Shown one piece after another: positions 25,275 to 37,300 of a stretch of 64,000 nt of DNA. The notes under the pieces are model-generated. The model saw only the letters and a program-made list of their open reading frames with translations. It ran no database searches and was not told the origin of the DNA. Position 1 is the stretch's first letter. Each line of letters starts with the position of its first letter. The DNA is from Spongilla lacustris (Eukaryota > Porifera > Demospongiae > Spongillida > Spongillidae), in the NCBI GenBank assembly GCA_949361645.1, contig OX442425.1, forward strand, positions 5,886,622-5,950,621, read 5' to 3'. The position numbers were made by a program, and so were the translations under genes.

Positions 25275-26168
25275 ATGGTCAACTCTTCTTGTGATGGTGA
25301 TCATTCTACGTACTCGATCATTATCGGTGCAAGCAACTGTGCCTCCGCAGTACCCTGCCTATTTGCAGCCATATCGGTGTGTGACCTAAAGCTGTACGTA
25401 AAGGCAGTCTACCGATTGGCGCTCTACCAGGTGTTGGCTTCGTTCGCCTTTTCAGTGGTGGAGGCATTTCAGATCGTTTTTATCAATCGTAACCAAAACA
25501 CGCACTTCTACGATCAAGTATGCACAGCTATCGGGTTCCTCATTATGTACGCACAGTGGACCAAGCTGATCTTTACGATGTGGATAACCTTTCATCTGTT
25601 CTGTCTTGGAGTTTTTCACAAGAACTTGAAGAAGCTTGAACCGTTGTACGTTGTGACGTCATTAATCGTACCTGCAGTGATAGCTGTTGTTCCGTTGACA
25701 ACAAAAACATACGGATTGTCACCTTTCGCAACTTGTTGGATATATTCCTCTGACGTAACTTCGACTGTCGAAACCTTCACCCTCTGGTACGGCCCGGCGA
25801 TGCTGATACTTATAGCTTCATCCACAGTAATGATTGCCATGGTAATAAAGCTAGTACAGAGAGTGTGCTGGAGGCGATTGAAATATGAAGATCTTTCTGA
25901 CGGCGATCAATTTTGGAAGGCTCTTAAACAAGTTCTTCCGCTGGCTGCTTTTCCAATATTGTTTTGTTTCTTCGTTGTACCCTCACTCATATTCCACATA
26001 TATTACATCGTCGTGCCGTCGTGCAACGATGCGCTATTTTTGGCCACTTCCGTATCCTTTTCACTTTGGAGTATGGCTTGCGGCATCACATTGATAATCC
26101 ATATTTCTGTCACCAGATGTTCTGCAAAGAGAAGAGTTCAAATCCCACCAGGCATAAACTATAATTAA
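25275..26168 (+). CDS. Intronless seven-transmembrane receptor, cAMP-receptor-like
   Basis: This is a single open frame of 297 residues. It has seven hydrophobic segments at roughly residues 12-32, 43-67, 86-115, 124-144, 165-190, 212-238 and 248-271. A glycosylatable NSS lies at residue 3, and the tail is short and basic (TRCSAKRRVQIPPG). The segment after TM3 (ITFHLFCLGVFHKNLKKLEP), followed by IVPAVIAVVPLTTKTYG and TCWIY, resembles the layout of Dictyostelium-type cAMP receptors and related short GPCRs, in which YG...WCWI precedes TM5. It would act at the plasma membrane through G proteins; the ligand is unknown. The start is the first ATG of the frame, and stop codons close the frame upstream. 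The gene lies head-to-head with NDUFS2. Another short 7TM family cannot be excluded. Confidence 0.72.
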   Translation: MVNSSCDGDHSTYSIIIGASNCASAVPCLFAAISVCDLKLYVKAVYRLALYQVLASFAFSVVEAFQIVFINRNQNTHFYDQVCTAIGFLIMYAQWTKLIFTMWITFHLFCLGVFHKNLKKLEPLYVVTSLIVPAVIAVVPLTTKTYGLSPFATCWIYSSDVTSTVETFTLWYGPAMLILIASSTVMIAMVIKLVQRVCWRRLKYEDLSDGDQFWKALKQVLPLAAFPILFCFFVVPSLIFHIYYIVVPSCNDALFLATSVSFSLWSMACGITLIIHISVTRCSAKRRVQIPPGINYN

Positions 26169-26451
26169 ATACCTGCGCCGCATGAAAGCAACGTCCATGA
26201 GTGAAATCAGTGTGATCATGCAGCGGAATTAATGTGCAATTAGCAAAACAAGCCATTATTGTGTGAACATTAATTTATATTGTCACCCGAAGTAGTACCA
26301 TTTTACTACATGTACGTGTATGCATACAGCTGGCCACACTGACATGCATTCAGAATTGTCACTAAGTTTTTTTTCTTTTTTTTCCCACTTGATTATCGCG
26401 GTGCTTTTCAGATGAAACAATTCCCCGGGGGGGGGGGGGGGGGGGGGGGGG

Positions 26452-27339
26452 CAGTGTTGCCGCGGTCCACTACTTTTCAGTGGACCGTGGACCGCGGTCA
26501 AACCTAAGTAGCCAGACCGTGACCGGACCGCGACCGTGCACAAATCAAACAATCCAGGACCGTGACCGTCGGTCGGACCGACGGTCGGACCGCGGTCCAC
26601 AATGCTGATAATATAAATCCAAGAAAGGCAATGCAAATGCAACAATGACAATACATACATACACACACACATTATGAAACATACAACAAAGTACAAAGTC
26701 TGAAAAAACAATGCTATTTCCAGAAGTATTGATTGTGGCGTAAAAAAATGGTCTTGTGAAGTCTTTCTGGAAGCAGGCGCCATCTTTTTTTGTCGGTTAT
26801 GTTTTTGGCCGTGGAAAAAACCCTTTCAGAGGAAGCTGATGAAGCGGGGATGGCCAAGTATTTTTTTGCAAGCACTGATATAATGGGATAATTAGTAGTA
26901 TTAACAGACCACCAGTTAAGTGGGTCCAATCCTGTCAGATGATCTGACTCTGGCACTGCCAGATACCTACATGTACAAATCAACATTATCATAATACATA
27001 ACATTTCAACATTCATTTTTGAAGTACCTTTTTAGTTCTTCATCAACACGATCATCAACAGTGTTAGAAAATAGCTGTGTTGGTGTTGGTAAAGCAAAAC
27101 TGAAAAGTAACTTTGCTTCCTCAAACACACTTGACAGCTTTGTCTTCTTTTGTCCATGCGTATTTAGGCGTGGGTACGAGGGGGACCGCGGTCAGACCGT
27201 CGGTCCAGTACTGCTTGGACCGTGACCGTCCGTGACCGTCCGTGAATGAAAATAATAAGGACCGAGGCTCGCGGTCCAGCTAAAAATGGCGAGGACTGCG
27301 GTCCGGACCGTCGGTCCCGGTCAGACCGCGGCAACACTG
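26452..27339. mobile_element. Non-autonomous hAT transposon with terminal inverted repeats
   Basis: The left end reads cagtgttgccgcggtcca and the right end is its inverse (gaccgcggcaacactg). Subterminal DNA at both ends is packed with direct and inverted copies of gaccgtgaccgt / gaccgcggtcc. The element is 888 bp. It is flanked by G runs on both sides (26,427-26,451 and 27,340-27,356), so the expected 8-bp target duplication would be G8 and cannot be delimited. The interior encodes only the C-terminal hAT dimerisation domain. Confidence 0.85.
26714..27165 (-). pseudogene. C-terminal fragment of a hAT transposase (dimerisation domain)
   Basis: Two minus-strand exons join in phase: about 27028-27165 (ending EELKR) and 26714-26966 (starting YLAVPESD), with a 61-bp GT-AG intron. 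The second exon carries the hAT C-terminal signature: PLNWWSVN, YPIISVLAKKYLAIPASSA, SERVFSTAKNITDKKR and a final FLRHNQYFW. The DDE catalytic region and the N-terminal zinc finger are missing. It is therefore an internally deleted derivative that would depend on a full transposase elsewhere. Confidence 0.8.
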
Positions 27340-27498
27340 GGGGGGGGGGGGGGGGGTAAGAAACATTTCTTAAACACCCATCCTTAATAGGGTACCCAAA
27401 CCCACCTACGCCCCTTTCTTCACCACAATCAGCACCTGATGAACCACGTAGTGATGAATATATAATGCCTTATCACAACATTAGTCCGCAACAATATT

Positions 27499-27817
27499 TT
27501 ATTTGTTCCCACAGCGTCGAATCATCCAAAAGAGAGAGTTGGTAACAGATGCAGCATCATACTTCAAGCTGGTAAGGTCTATCTTTAGCCTCTTCACCTG
27601 CTTCTGTGCTGCATAGTCCTTTGCACAAAAGAAGAAGGGCACATCTAGTACATGCATGTACCCCTGACGGCTTAGGCAACCTCTGGTTCTGCTCCGCTAC
27701 ACTACTAGTACGATCGAACGGATTACACACAAGCAATGCGTTCCTCGGTAGAAGCAGCATTTGCACAGAAGCCGCTTTCTTTTTTGCAGGTGGCTGCAGC
27801 CTTCGATTCCGTGCCAT
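27499..27817 (-). CDS. Possible small two-exon gene, unknown product
   Basis: Two open stretches with normal composition lie close together. The upstream one starts at 27,817 with MARNRRLQPPAKKKAAS, which is basic. The downstream one reads AAQKQVKRLKIDLTSLKYDA and ends IRRCGNK with a stop at 27,499-27,501. The frames differ, so an intron must lie between them if they belong together (a tactag acceptor lies near 27,645). AATAAA overlaps the stop region on the minus strand, fitting a 3' end. Without an intron, a 52-codon frame starts at 27,657. I do not recognise the family. Confidence 0.35.
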
Positions 27818-28391
27818 ACGTTAATTATTAATTTGCCACACCTATCACATCTATTGAACCAAATCAGGACGAGGGTGTTAATAAGCGTTCATTTCATCGC
27901 TGCTGGTTTTGCAAGCATCTGGCGATTATATGTGGGATCTCAGTGACGTCGTTTGGCAGGGAGAAACAGATCAATGCAACGTATACTCCCATGTAAATTC
28001 GAAGCGAAACAAAAACGATACAAAAACATGTGAATTTTTCTTAAAATGTAATTCTAGTAGGAGCCCTACACCACTGTTATTGATCCCTCGTATCTTTTTT
28101 TTCTTTTAAAAGTCCGATTACTATTTTGAAGATTCATAATCCTCTCTTTAAGCTCTACAATATTGGAGTACAGTTTTTCTTGCCCTCCCCCCCTCGGAAA
28201 TTCCCTAGGTTATTTTAATTGAAAACAGCTAAAGTTTGCTGTCAACCAAACACAACTAGATCCCAACCTGAAACGCATATAGCAGTAGTCAGACAGGGGT
28301 AAGAACAAAAGCTGATTATAGGTAATAATGGAGATAAATGATGCTCACTATATAGAAACAAACAGAAACAAATATATGGAGGAAAAGGTTT

Positions 28392-31300
28392 TCAAAGTCC
28401 CAGCTCGTTTACGAGTTGTTTTAATTGCCGCAAAGTTTTCGCATCTAGCTTTTTGGTGAACAACCGCCTGTAGAATAATGAGACAAGAGCACACTGAAAC
28501 ATTACCAGGTACGTAATGGTGCATACCTGAAGATCCTGAGCTGCTGAGTTGTCTTCTCAAATTCTGTTGCCTTCTCCCTGGCCACATGAACCACCTGAGG
28601 AAGTGTGCCCACATCAACATACAGACATCCGGACATACGTGCACATACAAACATGTACCGTAATTTACCCCCCCCCCCCCCCCCCCCCCCCTTTAAACGA
28701 ACGTATCAACGTAATCATGACCACAGCTGCATGGTATCATGTTGGAGTACCAGTTCTTTGTATAACAGGCACACACAGAAGCATTAAATGATTACAAAGA
28801 TGCACTTGCTTAATGTTAATGTCTATTGTCCTGAATGTCCAGGCGGGGCGGGGGTACAATTGGACACCCGGGTGGACAGCAAAAAAAGTTTTTGCCGTTC
28901 GGTCATGGAGGGGACCTGGCTACATTTAAGGGTACTGGCTTAAATCCTTTCGGTACTCGTAAAATGACCCGTACTAGCGGACCTATCCATTACACTCCGA
29001 CCAATCAGCATGGAGCGTAATGGATAGGTCCGCTAGCACAGCTCGTTCTACATGTACCAAAAGGATTTAAGCCTTGCTTATCTCGGCCCAATCCTGAAAA
29101 GACTTGTACTATAAGCCAGTACCGTTAAATGCCACTAGGTCCCTTCCGTGACCGAACGGCAATAACTTTTTTTGCTGTCCACCCGGGTATACAATTGTAC
29201 CCCCGGGTGGACATTCAAGACAATAGACATTAAACACAAGCCTTTTTTTTTTCAGTGGGGGCGGGAGGGGGGGGGGGGGGGGGGGGAGAAGTTGTGGTAC
29301 TCCAACACACATCCATAATACACAAAGATGATACCTCATTAGGTATGCCCGCCAGTTTTGCAGCATTGAAACCATAGCTCTTGGGGCATGCTCCTTCAAC
29401 AAACTTGTAAAGGAAAGTCACCACTTCCTGTCCGCAGGTGTCATCAACACCTTCATTTTCTACCACACACGACTACCAAATAAGCAAAAATACCACACTC
29501 AACATTGACACCAAACAAAATGGCCACACCCACCATGTGGCCCAATCGGATGTGAGGGTTTGAAACAAATTCTTCGACAAGCATGTGGTAGTGCGTGGAA
29601 AACAGCGTCCGACAGCAAACGGTGTTGGCCAATTCACTCACAACTGCATATGCTATGGCTGTCCCGTCATAGGTAGCAGTACCTCGACCTAGGAGATTAG
29701 GTAAGCCATCAATTGACTGAATACAAATTAAAAATCATTCTAGAGAAAATTCATGTTTATTTCCACAATTTTTCCCAAGGAGATAAATTATTTACTCATT
29801 CCAAGAGATTATAGTTAGGGGATCCAGTCCAAAGGTTGTATTTGTACATACCCAACTCATCCAACAACACTAGTGAATTGATAGTGGAGTGACGAAGAAT
29901 GGTGGCCGTCTCGCTCAACTCCACAAAGAAAGTACTCTCTCCTGCAGGCAGGACATATTTATAGTAGAGCCACACCCCCATGCTTATCCTCACCTGACAT
30001 GATCCGATCTGAAGCACCCAGCCTAGTGAATATCCTGTCCACAGGACTGAATGAACAGCTCTCTGCAGGCACATAGCACCCCTGAAGTAGAATTGGATGA
30101 ATGGAAACAATTCTAGCTATCTTACAAATACTGTAACACTCTTCCACAAATGTTTAGATTTCACTGACTGTAGATATCCATCCTCACAACCACTCCCCAC
30201 AAGTTTACACTCAGTGACCCACATAGAGCAAAGGAACTGAATGTGGAACACACCCCCATTAAGGAACAATTAATCAACAGCCACGTGTTTACAATGAATT
30301 TACTCTTAAGACCCTACTGTAAATACATTAGTTTATGAAGTTATTATACTAATGCTAATGCATGCTACATGATGCCTGGTGTATGATATGGACACAGTTC
30401 TTAATTTGGCTCCCACCTGCCTGTAGTTTATCACAACTTCGCCAGTACGTGATATAAAGTTGATCGCTTGAAGATGCAATCATCGCGGCTAAATAGACAT
30501 GCTAGCGACCTCATGGAAATAACATTTACACTCATCGGCCATAATTACTGTACAGTTAATTGCATAGATCTTCTTGCACCGGCTAACCCCATGCAGCTGT
30601 GTGTTCATATAACAACCCTTTGATATGGTTGTTCCCTTTGCCATACATTGAGGTATGTTTGCCGAAAAGCAAGTTTTCTGTACCAGGATTCATGAAACAT
30701 TTCCTATGGTTAGTACAGTTGTAATCTCCATTAAATTTTCTATCCAACAGTATTTAAATTATCTCTTAAGCATGCATAGTCTGTCCACATCAGTCAAGGG
30801 AAGGAGGTTGTTCCTTAATAGGTTCCCTTGCTCTACAACTCATGAGTACGCACACTCACAAATGACTTCCTTTGCACTGCAAGCGGTGCAGTACATGTTC
30901 CAATTGGCATATCTTATGCATTGGAATTTATGCGGTAGTTTAGTGTGCACCAGGTGAATGACACTTGAGCAATGAAGAGATTTCGCGAATGCAAGTGAGT
31001 AAATCAAGTATGGTAATAGCGTGTGAGCGGTATTGTACATCAGTAAGAACTGGAGCTAATCATGCAACAGCCATGCCAAAATTATTGGCATAATGGTCTC
31101 CTCCTGCTACTGCCTGGGAAAAAGACCATGCTCTGGCTTACCAGTTGAGCCAAAATGACAATCAGGCCAGTCTGCCTCATGAGTGTGGACTTCCCGCCCA
31201 TGTTGGGCCCCGTCACCAGCACACAGCACTTGCCACTCCTCTCGCGCTCTGAGTTTATCTGCACATCGTTGGGAATGAAGTCCCCTCCAGAGTAGGTCTG

Positions 31301-34300
31301 GGACACGGCTGGGTGTCGTCCAGAGACGATATCCAGATAGGGGACCTCCGAACAGACCACCTCTGGTCTGCACATCTGGTAATCAGAGCAGCCACTACAC
31401 ACACACACACACACAACTGTACATGTCATTTTGATCAAGTTGGCTGCACAGCACTAACCTGTACATTGCAAAACTCATGAGGACATCACAGCAGCTGACA
31501 CACTGGACAGCTGCATCCCACAAACTGAAACTGAATGCAGAAGGCATCATTAATAATCATTAATAATGCACTCAAAGTACTCAGTTCTGTTTAACTCTTT
31601 GTCCACCATGTGAGCCATATTTAAAGCAAGAACTTGATCATGCTTAATAGGTCATAAAAATATGCAATCAGTACTCCACAACCCACATGCAAGCATTCAT
31701 CAATGTTATATAATGTTGCCCCAAAGGGAGATGGGCCACACCCCCTGAGGTAGTGCAGTACTGGGACCAGCAAAGCAAGCTTCATTAGTTAAAAAAATAT
31801 GATGTAATATCATGGGAACATTGCCCCCATACAAGATAATAGAAGGCCTGCAGTGATGTACAACACAGAACCCTTGTGGGTTGGCACACTTCAACTGTCA
31901 CACCAGTTGAGGATTGACACATACATATAAAGCTTGGTGAGGCATGATGTAATACTCAGGAGGGTGTGGCAGGATGTAAAAACCCAGGAGTTGGGGCGTG
32001 ATGTAATACCAAGAGGTGGGTGGGGCAGGATGTAATACCCAGGATGGGTGGGGTTTCCACATGGTGAAGTCGTGAGCTAGATGAATCAGGCGAAGATGAT
32101 TGTGTGCAAGGTGCTTATAGGTGAGGTACATGTATTTGATTCCAAGTTTTGCTTTACTATACTGTGCTACATGTAATTAGAAATATCAAATACTGTGTGT
32201 GTACGTAGTGTAACGTTACGATAGCACAGCACAATTAAACCATCCATCAAGGAGAAGGGTAATAAATACATAACAGGTTAACGCCTTTCAATAGATTGCC
32301 TGCATTTCAATGCTTTTTCAATAAAATATTACCTTTTCAATAAAAGACATGAATTTAATACCTTAACAATACAGCGCGATAACCCTGAAGAATCTTTTGC
32401 AATCATACCCAGTGTGGATGGTTATTAACAGATGGAATAATTGTGGAGGTAAACCAGTTGAAAATTTTAGAATTCCCAAGTATAGTTAAACTACTACATT
32501 TTGCTGGAGAGATTAACATCAGTACAACTCAAAGAATATTGGTTACATGGTGGGGGGGGAACTCTAGCAGTGATGTACCCTCAGACGGAGTTGATTTTCA
32601 AAGCCCTTCCTTTTCAGGAAGCAGTTGAGGAAGTGCAAACGCCTTGGGGCAAATATAGACAGTGTTGCCAAGGACACACTTAAATGAGCAAGCAAGCTAC
32701 AGTATGCGTCAGAATAAAGTTGGCGCTACGCATTACAGTTCAGATTATTACGTTGCGCCGTAATTGCGTTACGATCGGAATTAGTTCCGTTATGATTGTA
32801 AAAAAATGACACTCCGATGGCAACGTAATTAGAAGGCTGTTACGTTCCGTTACGGTCGCTAAAAGGTAAGTGTTGATTCGAGGAGTAGGTCGTCAGAGTA
32901 AACAGGCACGCCCCTCCGACCTCCTATTAGCTAGAGTAATGGCCTAATGGGTGCCCGAGGCGACACACCTGTATATGATACTTCCGCGATAGAACGGTTC
33001 TGGAACCGTTCTATCGCGGTAGTGTGAACGCAGTGTAAGATGCTAACTTGGCTATCCCCTCGTTTACAGCGGTACGTTAGCGGTAGGCTAATAGCGGTTA
33101 TTAAAACCACTGATGCGGTTTTCGGAGAGTGAACAGGCACCTCCCCCCTGATACCTCATATGTTATTTCAGAAGTCATGCTTACAGATAAAAATGGCCCT
33201 AACCCCATGACATGGGCCCTCATAGCTGGAGTGTTCATTAACCCCACGACATCTCACTCATTGACCACACCCATAGGCCCTCATAGCCGGAGAGTTCATT
33301 AACCCCATGACTTCTCATCCATTGACCACACCCATAGGCCCTCATAGCCGGAGAGTTCATTAACCCCATGACTTCTCACCCATTGATCTCACCCATTGAC
33401 CACACCCATAGGCCCTCTTAGCCGGAGAGTTCATTAACCCCATGACTTCTCATCCATTGACCACACCCATAGGCCCTCATAGCCGGAGAGTTCATTAACC
33501 CCATGACTTCCCACCCATTGACCACACCCATAGGCCCTCATAGCTGGAGAGTTCATTAACCCCATGACTTCCCACCCATTGACCACACCCATAGGCCCTC
33601 ATAGCCGGAGAGTTCATTAACCCCATGACTTCTCACCCATTGACCACACCCATGGGCCCTCTTAGCCGGAGAGTTCATTAACCCCATAACTTCTCATCCA
33701 TTGACCACACCCATGGGCCCTCTTAGCCGGAGAGTTCATCCCATGGGCACAAACAGGGCTTTTATAAGAGCTGGAAGAGCTCATTCAACACATTCACCGC
33801 ATGATTTGGAACTTTGAAAGATACATGTAGCACGTTTTTCTCCTTCAACTATGCTGATGATTGTCCCAAAATGAATTTTAAAGTAGAATTACATGTACAT
33901 ACATAGTAACTTTCTGTTAAAATTCGCAAGGGCTTGTTTAGCTATAAGATTGGGGCATAAGATAAGCTTTTACATTTTTATATACGAGCGAACTCGATCT
34001 AAAGCAGGGACCTTCCTTGAAAATGAATACAATGAATACTTTTCAATGTACATTTCCCTCGCATACTACTTCGAGTGATAAAGAGGAACGGTACCAACAT
34101 CTGTAGATTTAATGCTCCTTTGCAACGGACTGTGGCTAATGATATCATACGCATGTGCCCTGTGGTACGCTTGTGGTTTACCTGAAGTAATAACATTGCT
34201 GCCTGTACAAAACCTCGCCACTGTTGCCGACAGAAGACGCGATTGCAGAACAGACAAAAGGACAAGATAAAAGAGCTCTAAAAGCTTAAACCAAAAAAAA

Positions 34301-37300
34301 AAATAGCCTTTTTCATTAAAAAAAAACTGATCGTATACACAAGGGGCGTTTCTGTATAAGTTAGATACCTTAGCGCGGGATTACGAACAGCTTTAGTTCA
34401 TTCAACTACAGGGGCGCAACGATATGATTGGATGTTTAGCGCGAGAGATTTCACCGCCTGTCGGAACATGTCTCGATATGTTCATCATGTACCCGACATA
34501 TGTCCAAACAATGCGTGGGAGTAGCATCGTAATCGTATTACGACCATAACGGAATATTTTCCGATCGTAACGGAACGTAATATTTTACGAGGTAATTGGG
34601 TTCCGATCGTAATTTTTTGCGATCGGAGCGTAGTACTTTTACACCGTAATGCGTAGCGCCAACTTTAATCTGACGCATACTGTACTTCAGGAAGCAGTTC
34701 AGGTCAGACCTGTATTTATTGGTCCAGAGCCTGATGACAACCAGTTTGATTCAAAGCAATTTAAATGCAGTGTTGGATGACTAGTGGTGCCATCTTATTG
34801 GGTGTCCCCAAATAAATAGTTGGATGGAGTGTTATGTAACTGATAACACCTGTTGTGGAGTCAGTGATGTCGATGTCAAACCCCCTACGTAAAACCACAA
34901 TGTTGATAGCAGTTCCATTAAACCATTACCCATTGCTGTGATAATGGCCTCTGGTAAGACTTGTACTCATATGGCACACTTATCACAGATGAGCACATTT
35001 TTCCTGAACCTTACGAATGGCAGTTATGCCTGCTCTTAAGGAGAGATCCTAACATTGTAGCAGGAAAATGAGCTACATACATCAGCAAAGTCACTGAGCA
35101 GCTGCCCTCCTTCAGCATCTTGTACTGCTAACTGAACAGTATGCCTGTTGTCCTAGCTAGAGATGGGAGGTGCAGAGTAGGAAATAACGTATGGTCATCG
35201 GTCATTTTCCGCGCATTGTACAGTAATGTCCGGTTAATTAAGATCTCAGTTGGACATGTTGACCGTTCAATATTTTTAATTATCAATTTACCTTGCTACG
35301 GCCATCAATAATCATCATTATCTGGGTACGAGTCTGCGCAAACCATTACACATCTGGGTACGAGTCTTCACAAACACATGATTTTGTAGTGCCTCGTTGT
35401 GCAACAGCATGAAGAGGATTAGATCTGAAGGGATTGATGAGCTTGGAGAAAGTGAAGTTAAGCAAAGAGCTGTTTCTCACGGCACGTTCCTGAAGTGGCA
35501 AAAGAAGCTTGATAAGGACTTCAAGACGCTTACCTGGCTTCAGTGTGAGGTGGGCAGAGTTGGAGGAAAGAACGTAACAGCTTTGAAGGTTCAACATGCG
35601 TAACGTTTGAGAAGAACATCACTGGAACATGATAAGTGGATTGTAGGAGCCAAATTGGTTCGCGTCAGCAATATCAAAGACCACAAGGGCACTGACCAAC
35701 ACAAGCATGCCATGATGTTGCTGACAAAACAGCAGGCCCAGGCTTGTGGAGAAGGCCTATCCACATACGCTCCACTCGCCAAAGCTCTACAGGAAATTCC
35801 TGATGATGGCATGGCTAAGTTACGCGTGAAGTTTTGACATAGCCCATTTTATTGCTGTCGAAAAGCTACATGGAGTTAAAGTTGGTACTGAATACACAAA
35901 TGTGAAGGCTGCTGAAGAATTTTGCCATTACATCGCAGAGTCTAGAAGGGAAGAATTGAAAAACAGCTTGAACAAGCCAAGTTTTATTTCAATCCTAATG
36001 GATGGGTCTACTGATTCAGGCAATATTGCATGATGATGAACTTTTCCTTGCTGTGTTCTGTGACGTTGATGGCATGGATGAAAGAGTCCACACAAGGATG
36101 AAGTTTTTAGCAGTTGAGCTTCCAAATGACGCCACTGCGTCTGCGCAGTTCCAATGCTTGCAATGTTGTCTTCATAAAATAAGTGTTAAGGCAATTGATG
36201 CAGAAGAGTGCAAGAGGTCAGTAGTAGGTATTGGAACTGATGGCACCAACTTCAATATTGCTTCAATGCCTAGCCTTTTATGAACAGTGAACAAACAAAG
36301 TGGACAAACTCTGTTCTTGTTGATTGGAAAGGTGGCCCACCTATGCTGCTGCTACATTGGCAAAAATTACTGAGGAGAATGGAAAACGTGTGTACCAGTT
36401 GCAAGTGTTTTGCTCAGGTGAAAGAGCATTTCACTGCTCATTTCAATGAGTTTTGCGCCTCTGTTTTCAAACAAGGTTGGCGTAGAGCGATTTGCAGCTA
36501 ATTCATGACATCATCTTTGTCATGGAAACTCAAGGCTGGGAAAAGATTTTGGATGATGAAAGTGATGTTGGTATTGGTATGAAGGCATCAGGTTACCTGT
36601 CACCCGTTTGGTGGAAATATTCAGGGTTCCATTGGAAGCTGCAGGTGTGAAGTTAGACTTTATGCAACACAGTTTATTTCACTATCTACACCTGATTACC
36701 AAGCAGTGTGGTTTAGGATGATGACATTGGGTATGGGGATCGTGTATTCATTTTATTCAATAAACAGTTTTGTAAATTCATTGCAGAACCTCAATTTGTT
36801 ACTAAAAGAAGAAACTGACATAGTTTATTAAGAAAGGTGTACAAACTAGAAGTGAAAATGATTAGTACTTACTTGATTTTGTGTTCCTAAATCTTATCTT
36901 GCTATCTGACATAAAATCTGTGTAGTAGAGTATGTGAGTAGAGAGCTTTTGTTCTGCTCTTTCCAATCACTCTGTAGTTATAGGTACTTCTATCATATGT
37001 GCGGTAATATTAGCACGTTAATGAAACGAAAAAGTTTCCTATGTACCAACTTTAAGCACAATTCTAGGACGTACTGTAGGAAGTCAAAAATACAATTGAT
37101 TCTCCTACGTGTTGCCAAAACACCAACATAGCCAACTCTAACCAATTTCTTGTTTAGCGCTGCTACTTATGTTCAAACGCACAATAATTTTCTTAATAAC
37201 CAGGTAGGTGGGGCTATGTCTTACACGTACGTGATGCATTGCATATTGGAGAGTAGCTGCTCTACCACAGGCAGGCCCCCACAAAAGAACAAAGACGGCG

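Larger units (their letters stand above)
32698..34684. mobile_element. ~2 kb non-autonomous DNA transposon with long TIRs
   Basis: Both ends read tacagtatgcgtcag in inverted orientation. The match continues as taaagttggcgctacgcat and then imperfectly for about 190 bases, with repeated acgatcggaa-type words that could be transposase-binding sites. If TA is the target duplication, the TIR begins CAGTATGCG, which would fit a Tc1/mariner-like or similar TA-targeting element. No transposase is encoded. The interior carries a minisatellite (33,180-33,740) and a perfect palindrome. It sits in MSH6 intron 25. Confidence 0.8.
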
